A DNA stretch of 20,972 bases from assembly GCA_947306845.1 (NCBI GenBank), contig CAMZHP010000015.1:1-20972 (forward strand), read 5' to 3'. The DNA comes from an uncultured Prevotellaceae bacterium (GTDB lineage: Bacteria > Bacteroidota > Bacteroidia > Bacteroidales > Bacteroidaceae). The notes under the pieces were generated by a model. The model was given only the letters and a program-made list of their open reading frames with translations. It did no database searches and was not told the DNA's origin. The stretch's first letter is position 1. Every line of letters begins with the position of its first letter. A program made the translations under genes and the position numbers. This document shows, piece by piece, positions 15,038 to 20,972 of the stretch.

Positions 15038-17845
15038 TTATTTTACTACGACTTTCTTTCCATTGATGATGTAGATACCCTTGGAGAGTTTGCTGTTGTC
15101 GGTGCCCAGATACTGACCGCTCATGTTGTAGATGCCTCGGCTGTTTCTATTGGATACCGCAATTTCGTTGATGCCGTTTGCCCACTCTTCCTTTGCGTCT
15201 GCAAGAGCTTTGGCACCAGCTCCTTCAGTGCCGGCAATGGGTGTGAAGGCAAATGAGCGCATATTGCCTACATAGGAAGGACCAAAACCATTGATGCGGA
15301 TATAGGCATGGCCCTGTGGGATGGCACCCACTTTGATGTTGCTCTTCTGCAAGAATGACTGCCATCCTCCGGTGCTTTCAAACTCCTCTGTCTTGTTGGT
15401 TGAGCACACCAGTTCCACAGTGTCCTCCATGACATAGGTCACAAATTCCAAAGAAGCGCCGTCATTGGCATGGGCAAAGTTGAATTCTACTTCATACTCT
15501 GCATCTTGCGTGTTCCATACTTTGTATACGATGCTTCCGCCATCCTTGAAGCTGTCGAGCTGAAGAAGGCCTTCACTCATCTTGGTCACCACGCCGGATG
15601 CCGTGTCATAGCTGGCAAGGTCGAAGGGATAGTTGAATGAGGTGGGCAGTGTGTTGATAATCTTCAGTTTGGAGATTCCCTGCATGGCTTTCTGAAGTGC
15701 TAAATATGCTGCGGTGCGAGCCTCTACATCGTCTGCAGCGATGGCAGCCTCAGCATCTGCGATGGCAGCCTCAATGTTCTCGATGGGGGTGCGGTCTTCA
15801 ATCAAGTTGTCGTATTCCGTTCCCAGGGCATATGGAGCAATGAGTGTTTTTGCCTCTTCGATGAGACTGTTGACACTCTCAACGGTAAATTGTGCATAAT
15901 AAGCCTCCTTGGCATCAGCAAGAGCTTGCGCACCGGCGCCCTCAGTACCCTCAATCGGTGTGAAGGTGAACAAACGGGGATTGCCTACGTAAGAAGGTCC
16001 TGTGCCTGTTATCTTCAGATACACATAGCCTGCAGGCACACCGCCTATTTCCATCTGCTTGGGCTCAAATACTTGCCAGCCGCCTGTACTGGCAAACTCC
16101 TCTGACGTGGCGTCAGCACAAATGAACTCAACATCATTCTCTATAACATAGAACTGGAACTGCATCTTGGCACCATCGTTGGCATGTGCGAATTCGAAGT
16201 CTACCTGATACTTGGCGTCCTTCTTGTTGTATAGCTTGTATATCATGTAGCCGCCCGACCTAAAGTTGTCGAGTTGCATGATATCGCCGTCCATCTTGTA
16301 TGAGCAGTTGTTGCTTTCGCTGAATGCCGTAACGTCGAATGCTCCCACAGACTTGCTGGGTATGATGTTGAGCGACTTGATGTTGTCAAGAGCCAACAAG
16401 GCATCCTGCAGTTTCTCAAACATTTCGTCAACCAGTGTGGGGTCGGGATTGCTGACAAATGCCACTTCATAAGCTTCGTCGACAACCTCTCCCAAGTGGA
16501 TAAGCAATGATTTGTCCTCAACAGCGTAATAGCCGTCAGAACCTTCGTCATAATAGGCGAGCACATTCTCTGCAATAGAAATCAATGAGTCAAGCTGTTC
16601 GACAGTATGATATACCTTCGGCAGATGGCGAATCAGAATGTCACGGACGTTGGTGTATTGGTTGTAATACATGTGCAGGAAATAAGTTTTCCCTTCCTCC
16701 ATGGCGAATTTTGCCACGTCGCGTTTGTCCATCAGTTCGTAGTTTTGCCATGCGCCGTTGCCTGTGCTCAGTTTGTAGGTGGGCATCACCACGGTGGTGC
16801 TGTCGTCAGCAAGCACGGTCATGTCGATGGTGGCGGAATTCTGTGAACTGGCAAGATACTGAATGAAGAAATTGCCGGTGAAGCCAGCGGTGAACTTATA
16901 GGTGAAGTAATTGTTGCGGGTGAACTCCAACTGAGCGGGATAGTCTTCCATACCAATTTCCATCTCATAGGCGCCACTCTCGTCATATCCGCCCAGCGGT
17001 TCCATGGTCTCCTTGTTGTTGTACTCGTTGTGGTAAAGGAGCAGGTCGATACGTGTGCTGTCCTTTTCCACGATGACGCCCTTGCCATGGCGCACCTCTT
17101 GCTCTTTGGCTTCGGCAGCTGCTATATCGGCCAGGACAGCCGTCACATCGGCTTTGGTGTAATCCTCGTTGATGGCTTTTACCAATGCCTCATAATTGCT
17201 CACCATTGTGGCTGTTGTGGCGTCCTGCAGACTTCTGAAATATTTCACGCGGAAGGCTTTTTGGCTGGCTCGTGCAGCGACATCACCCACCATTCCAGAG
17301 CCCTCGGGCAGAATACGTATGCTCTTGAACTGTACCTTTTGTGGGGCGAGCGCATCATTTCTCCAATATACATGCATCCACACATGTACATAGTTCATGC
17401 CCTCCTTCAGATTGACTGAAGAATAGAGATAGACAGGTTCGGCAGGAACAAAAGGGTCTGCTTCTTCCCCTACAATCTCGGGAAGATCCTCGTCGGTCAC
17501 CGTGGTCATATGTGCGAAACTGCTGTAATCAGGTTCCTCATAACCATCGGTGATGGTTTTGCTGGCTGTGGTAGCCAGTTGAATGTTGTTGCCAGTAGCA
17601 TTCACCAGGTACTCAACGGCATATTGCCCGTCTGCCGGAGCACTGATTTTGAATGTGAGCACTTCGTAACGAAGCAGTGTGCGTGTAGGGCCAAGAAGGG
17701 TGTAAGGATGGTCGAGCATCATCTTAGACGGTTCGGTGAACTCGGTCACGGGTTTCCCCAACTCATTGCCAGCCATCGTATGGGCGGCGGTCAATAGACC
17801 TACTGCCAAGGCCAGCGATTTCAAGTAACGTAATTGTTTCATCAT
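15038..17845 (-). CDS. Secreted non-catalytic multi-module protein with duplicated beta-sandwich domains and helical linkers
   Basis: This 935-residue protein is not recognised as a known enzyme. A signal peptide (about 1-25) is followed by four beta-rich modules at about 30-190, 260-410, 488-645 and 727-880. They are separated by charged, alanine-rich helical linkers, such as the one with IENIEAAIADAEAAIAADD before the last module. The last two modules are clear copies: both contain FAHANDGA, an EEF-x-STGGWQ strand, GPSYVGN and FTFTPI/FAFTPI followed by GTEGAGA-x-ALADAKE. The layout resembles carbohydrate-binding modules spaced by helical rods, and no catalytic motif was seen. The C-terminus carries a tail (RGIYNMSGQ ... 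KGIYIINGKKVVVK) shared in style with the CE8-PL1 and second GH3 proteins. It probably sits on the cell surface or is secreted and binds polysaccharide; this role is inferred. The start is ATG 17845, with a second in-frame ATG immediately after it. Confidence 0.82.
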   Translation of the reverse strand: MMKQLRYLKSLALAVGLLTAAHTMAGNELGKPVTEFTEPSKMMLDHPYTLLGPTRTLLRYEVLTFKISAPADGQYAVEYLVNATGNNIQLATTASKTITDGYEEPDYSSFAHMTTVTDEDLPEIVGEEADPFVPAEPVYLYSSVNLKEGMNYVHVWMHVYWRNDALAPQKVQFKSIRILPEGSGMVGDVAARASQKAFRVKYFRSLQDATTATMVSNYEALVKAINEDYTKADVTAVLADIAAAEAKEQEVRHGKGVIVEKDSTRIDLLLYHNEYNNKETMEPLGGYDESGAYEMEIGMEDYPAQLEFTRNNYFTYKFTAGFTGNFFIQYLASSQNSATIDMTVLADDSTTVVMPTYKLSTGNGAWQNYELMDKRDVAKFAMEEGKTYFLHMYYNQYTNVRDILIRHLPKVYHTVEQLDSLISIAENVLAYYDEGSDGYYAVEDKSLLIHLGEVVDEAYEVAFVSNPDPTLVDEMFEKLQDALLALDNIKSLNIIPSKSVGAFDVTAFSESNNCSYKMDGDIMQLDNFRSGGYMIYKLYNKKDAKYQVDFEFAHANDGAKMQFQFYVIENDVEFICADATSEEFASTGGWQVFEPKQMEIGGVPAGYVYLKITGTGPSYVGNPRLFTFTPIEGTEGAGAQALADAKEAYYAQFTVESVNSLIEEAKTLIAPYALGTEYDNLIEDRTPIENIEAAIADAEAAIAADDVEARTAAYLALQKAMQGISKLKIINTLPTSFNYPFDLASYDTASGVVTKMSEGLLQLDSFKDGGSIVYKVWNTQDAEYEVEFNFAHANDGASLEFVTYVMEDTVELVCSTNKTEEFESTGGWQSFLQKSNIKVGAIPQGHAYIRINGFGPSYVGNMRSFAFTPIAGTEGAGAKALADAKEEWANGINEIAVSNRNSRGIYNMSGQYLGTDNSKLSKGIYIINGKKVVVK
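15189..15667 (-). repeat. Intragenic module repeat, copy 2 (C-terminal)
   Basis: This stretch encodes the fourth beta-sandwich module of the 935-residue protein plus the first residues of its helical linker. It matches the stretch at about 15906-16381 with an offset of 717 bp (239 codons) at the conserved linker end. The DNA has diverged but stays recognisable around GCAAGAGCTT (15201 and 15918). The copy is cut short in the linker and joined to the sorting-like tail. Confidence 0.7.
15906..16381 (-). repeat. Intragenic module repeat, copy 1
   Basis: This encodes the third beta-sandwich module of the 935-residue protein and is the partner of the repeat at 15189-15667. Shared protein landmarks are FAHANDGA, STGGWQ, GPSYVGN and GTEGAGA. 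In this copy the helical linker that follows is full length (about 80 residues). Confidence 0.7.
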
Positions 17846-17849
17846 ACTT

Positions 17850-18044
17850 TAATAATTATTTAGGTTAAATCATCATATAATCTGCAAAATCGTTCTGGTT
17901 GCAAAGATAGATTAAAGATAGGCCGCATACGGGTAAATTTTGCTGTAAAAGGGGTAATAATTATGTGCATATATTTCTTTTTTCAAGAGGGGAGTATTTC
18001 GCATGTCGCTGTTTTTCAGATGGATAAGTGGCCGTAATAATTAT
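17850..18044. promoter_or_regulatory. Three copies of TAATAATTAT in a divergent intergenic region
   Basis: TAATAATTAT occurs at 17850-17859, 17955-17964 and 18035-18044, spaced 105 and 80 bp. The first and third copies continue with T and so hold the perfect 10-bp palindrome AATAATTATT. The region separates the 935-residue protein gene (-) from the second GH3 gene (+), so the copies could be operator sites for both promoters. AT-rich words recur by chance, so the regulatory reading is tentative. Confidence 0.3.
17902..17909 (-). promoter_or_regulatory. Candidate -7 promoter box of the 935-residue protein gene
   Basis: The minus strand reads TATCTTTG, identical to the box before the CE8-PL1 gene. 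It would start transcription near 17895 and leave a leader of about 50 bases before ATG 17845. No convincing -33 element was found. Confidence 0.45.
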
Positions 18045-18091
18045 TCCACTTATTTGAGGAAATTTTGCTCATGCATAAGAAAGATTACTTG

Positions 18092-18099
18092 TATTTTTG
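18092..18099 (+). promoter_or_regulatory. Candidate -7 promoter box of the second GH3 gene
   Basis: TATTTTTG matches the TAnnTTTG consensus and would start transcription near 18106, about 34 bases before ATG 18140. A TTTTG at 18063-18067 is a possible -33 element, but the spacing of 24 bases is longer than usual. Confidence 0.4.
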
Positions 18100-18139
18100 G
18101 CAGTCGATATTATGCAATCTCTTAACTCATACCATAATA

Positions 18140-20869
18140 ATGATGAAGAAATATCTCGCATCGGTCACGGTGTTCTGTTGCTGTTTGGCTATCTCGGCAC
18201 AGACCATACCTTACAAAGATTCTACCCTCTCATTCCATGAGCGGGCCAAAGACTTGGTTTCAAGAATGACTCTTGAAGAAAAAATCAATCAAGTTGGGCA
18301 CAGCACAATGGCCATTTCCCGTTTGGGAGTAAAAGGCTATAATTATTGGAATGAAGGTCTGCATGGCGTTGCTCGTTCGGGTGCAGCCACATCGTTCCCA
18401 TCGTCAAAGGCAATGTCTTCCACTTGGGACATGTCGCTCATCAAAAAGTGTGCAGAAGCAACCGCCAATGAGGCCCGATGGTATAATAGGCACAAGAACA
18501 AGGGACTTGTCTATTGGTGTCCTACAATCAATATGAGCCGCGACCCCAGATGGGGACGTGATGAGGAAAACTACGGCGAGGACCCCTATCTCACGGGCCG
18601 TATTGCAGTGGAATATATCAAAGGCATGCAGGGTGATGACCCCAAGTACTACAAGACGGTGGCCACAGCCAAGCATTTCGCTGCCAACAACTATGAGGGA
18701 GGGCGCCACGATTCCTCGTCAGATATGGATGAGCGTGACCTTAGGGAGTATTATCTGCCGGCTTTTGAGATGGCTGTCAAAGAGGGTAACGTGAGAAGCA
18801 TCATGAGTGCATACAATGCGCTCAATGGCATTCCCTGCTGTGCCAATCATGAACTGCTCATCGACATCCTGAGGACAGAATGGGGGTTTGATGGCTTTGT
18901 CACAAGTGATTGCGGTGCCATCGACGACATCTTCCAAAAGCATAGATATGCTGCTACTGGTGCAGAGGCATCTGCTGTTGCCATGGTCAATGGTGAGGAC
19001 CTCAACTGTGGCAATACGTTTCAGGACCATTGCAGGGAAGCCATTGAGAAGGGTTATATGACAGAAGCGCAACTCGACACTGCGCTTGTAAGGGTGTTTG
19101 AGGCAAGGTTCTCCTTAGGTGAGTTCGACTCCAATCATCCATATGTCAACTGCGGAGAGGGTATGTTGGAGTGCAGCGAACACAGGGCATTGGCATTGCA
19201 AGCCTCGCATGAAGCTATCGTTTTGTTGAAAAATGAGGGCAATTGCCTTCCGCTTCATGCGTCAGACATCCAAAAAATCGCGGTAATCGGACCATACTCC
19301 AACACAATCCAACTGGGTGGCTACACAGGTGAGCCTACTTATAAGAAGACATTGCTGCAGGCTGTCGCCGACGTGATGAATTTCACCATCACCAGCGACG
19401 GAACCATACAGGCAGAGAATTACGATGAGGCTACGAAGGGCAGAGTAGACAATCCTGGTATTGGCTTCATTGAGTCGGGGGCTGTATTCCGATACGATAA
19501 TGTGGATTTTGGTGAGGGCAAAACCAAATTCTCTTTCAGTTATGCTGGATGCTATGGCAACCGTCAAATGACCGTAAGAATCGACAATGCAAAAACTGGC
19601 ACCTTGCTCTATCAAGGTACTCTTCCCGCTACCGCCAACAACTGGACCACTTTCGTCACCGTTGTTGCCGACCTGCCTGAAGAGGCACAGACCATCATAG
19701 GTACGCACACGGTATATCTTTCTTTTAGCAAATTGCCTGAAGCGAGCGACAACAATAGATATATCGTCAATGTAGATTGGTTCCGTGTCTATAATGAGGA
19801 CGATGTGTCCTCCACAGCTCTGGGCAGTAGGGTGATGTGCGCACAGGGTTCCAGTGTGAGCGGCAGCACAGACCAGAAACTGCTTGATGAGGCCGTATCC
19901 ATGGCGAAAGAAGCCGATGTCGTGCTTCTTGCTTTGGGAACCGACCTTAATGTGAGTGATGAGAGCCGCGACAGAAACAGTCTTTCGCTTCCAGTAGTGC
20001 AACAGAAATTGCTGGAGTCTATCTATGCCGTCAACCCCAATGTGGTCCTTATTCTCAGCACGTGTTCTTCGATGGACATCAGTTGGGCAGACAGGAACGT
20101 GCCTGCCATCATTGAGGCTTGGTATGATGGTCAGGAACAGGGGCAAGCCATCTGCGATGTTGTCTTTGGCAGTTATAATCCCGGTGGGAAGCTTACTTCC
20201 ACTTGGTATGCTTCATTGTCCAATTTGCCTTCCAATCTAAAGCAATACGGCATTCGGAAAAACAAGTACACCTACATGTATCACGACAGGAAGCCTTTGT
20301 ATCCCTTCGGTCATGGGCTTTCCTACACATCTTTTGCTTACAGCGATTTGGCGTTGGACCGTAGGTCGCTTAACCCTGGAGAAGAAATAAAAGTGACAGC
20401 CAACATTATCAACACAGGTTTGAGAGACGGTGCAGAGGTGGTACAGTTGTATGTTCATTGTCAATCAGAAATCGAGAGACCAATCAAACAATTAGTCGGA
20501 TTTGTCCGTGTGGAACTCAAGGCAGGTGAGACCAAACAAGTTGCAATTCCATTGAAACATGAGCAATTGGCTTATTATAATGACAAAACCTTCACCTTCG
20601 ACGTTGAAACAGGTGATGTGGATATCTATTTGGCGGCCAGTTCGGCTGATGTAAGACTTCAAGACAAGATTAGTGTCATGGGGTCCACCGTGAAATCAAC
20701 CTATAAATCCTCTTCCAATGGCATGAGTTTACTCCTTCATCACAAGCCCACTGCCAACAAGGTCTATAATCTCAGTGGCGTTTGTATGGGAGATACTGAC
20801 AGTTTCAACACATTGTCTCGTGGATTATATATTGTTGATGGCAACAAGTGCATCATAAAAGACAAATGA
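18140..20869 (+). CDS. Secreted GH3 beta-xylosidase/beta-glucosidase with inserted CBM6-like module
   Basis: From ATG 18140 the protein has 909 residues with a signal peptide (about 1-20, cleavage near AISA-Q). The N-terminal barrel contains YNYWNEGLHGVARSG and CPTINMSRDPRWGRDEENYG. GFVTSDCGAIDD carries the nucleophile Asp257. In the second domain, SDESRDRNSL carries the likely acid/base Glu608. Between the start of that domain and Glu608 lies an insert at about 421-550 that looks like CBM6 (IQAENYD ... VDNPGIGFIESG ... VNVDWFRVY). A fibronectin-III-like domain follows YPFGHGLSYTSF, and the protein ends with a sorting-like tail (VYNLSG ... LSRGLYIVDGNKCIIKDK). The WNEGLHGVAR and SDCGAI motifs are most like the beta-xylosidase branch of GH3, so release of xylose from xylo-oligosaccharides is favoured, with beta-glucosidase possible. 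A longer frame opens at TTG 18065, but it lies upstream of the promoter box and lacks a signal peptide at its front. Confidence 0.9.
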   Translation: MMKKYLASVTVFCCCLAISAQTIPYKDSTLSFHERAKDLVSRMTLEEKINQVGHSTMAISRLGVKGYNYWNEGLHGVARSGAATSFPSSKAMSSTWDMSLIKKCAEATANEARWYNRHKNKGLVYWCPTINMSRDPRWGRDEENYGEDPYLTGRIAVEYIKGMQGDDPKYYKTVATAKHFAANNYEGGRHDSSSDMDERDLREYYLPAFEMAVKEGNVRSIMSAYNALNGIPCCANHELLIDILRTEWGFDGFVTSDCGAIDDIFQKHRYAATGAEASAVAMVNGEDLNCGNTFQDHCREAIEKGYMTEAQLDTALVRVFEARFSLGEFDSNHPYVNCGEGMLECSEHRALALQASHEAIVLLKNEGNCLPLHASDIQKIAVIGPYSNTIQLGGYTGEPTYKKTLLQAVADVMNFTITSDGTIQAENYDEATKGRVDNPGIGFIESGAVFRYDNVDFGEGKTKFSFSYAGCYGNRQMTVRIDNAKTGTLLYQGTLPATANNWTTFVTVVADLPEEAQTIIGTHTVYLSFSKLPEASDNNRYIVNVDWFRVYNEDDVSSTALGSRVMCAQGSSVSGSTDQKLLDEAVSMAKEADVVLLALGTDLNVSDESRDRNSLSLPVVQQKLLESIYAVNPNVVLILSTCSSMDISWADRNVPAIIEAWYDGQEQGQAICDVVFGSYNPGGKLTSTWYASLSNLPSNLKQYGIRKNKYTYMYHDRKPLYPFGHGLSYTSFAYSDLALDRRSLNPGEEIKVTANIINTGLRDGAEVVQLYVHCQSEIERPIKQLVGFVRVELKAGETKQVAIPLKHEQLAYYNDKTFTFDVETGDVDIYLAASSADVRLQDKISVMGSTVKSTYKSSSNGMSLLLHHKPTANKVYNLSGVCMGDTDSFNTLSRGLYIVDGNKCIIKDK

Positions 20870-20972
20870 AAAAGGAAAAAACAGCAAAGGAAATAATCAT
20901 GGGGAGATGATGGCTGCATTTGTGTCACTGCAACCTATACGGCACTAAGGTTTCGGGAAACTCTTCCATGTT
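20870..20972. other. Non-coding end of window
   Basis: The 103 bases after the second GH3 gene hold only very short open frames, no hairpin terminator and no clear promoter box. The next gene is outside the window. Confidence 0.6.

Noticed and set aside
19262..20146. 294-codon open frame on the minus strand
   Set aside because: It lies wholly opposite the well-supported GH3 gene, has no recognisable domain or signal peptide, and fits the pattern of an antisense shadow.

Overview
The window reads as chromosomal DNA from a Bacteroidota species, most likely Prevotella or a close relative. The evidence is a hybrid two-component system with Reg_prop, Y_Y_Y and AraC parts, promoter boxes of the Bacteroidota TAnnTTTG type, almost no Shine-Dalgarno sequences, and short C-terminal tails ending in a GIYI-x-NGKK-like strand. 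No phage, IS, CRISPR, tRNA or rRNA was seen. The window is a plant cell-wall degradation region with eight protein genes, the first cut by the window edge. All appear to be exported or inserted in the envelope.

Layout. Bases 2-1720 (+): the end of a GH3 glycosidase, then a CE1 carbohydrate esterase 6 bp later. A strong hairpin at 1744-1780 separates these from the convergent minus-strand unit. Bases 1814-5433 (-): an outer-membrane barrel of the alginate-export type, then a GH31 alpha-xylosidase-like enzyme, with two stacked tandem repeat arrays between them. Bases 5598-10925 (-): a giant secreted pectin enzyme carrying both a pectin methylesterase (CE8) and a pectate lyase (PL1), with its own terminator. 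Bases 11107-14973 (+), divergent from it: a hybrid two-component regulator. Bases 15038-17845 (-), convergent with the regulator and sharing a bidirectional terminator: a non-catalytic multi-module secreted protein. Bases 18140-20869 (+), divergent from that: a second, full GH3 enzyme with an inserted CBM6-like module.

How the genes may work together (inference): the CE8-PL1 protein would strip methyl esters from homogalacturonan and then cleave it, under the divergently encoded regulator. GH3, CE1 and GH31 would trim xylose- and glucose-containing side chains and acyl groups of hemicellulose. The barrel protein may carry products across the outer membrane. There is no SusC/SusD pair here, so this is not a canonical polysaccharide utilization locus within these limits.

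Most notable: the hybrid regulator has a histidine-kinase dimerization helix region but no HATPase catalytic domain. It joins the helices to the receiver through a linker of about 50 residues. It cannot be an ordinary self-phosphorylating kinase as encoded. Other points of interest are the large CE8-PL1 fusion, the bead-on-string protein with duplicated modules, the shared sorting-like tails on three unrelated proteins, and an abrupt C-terminal end of the GH31 protein.
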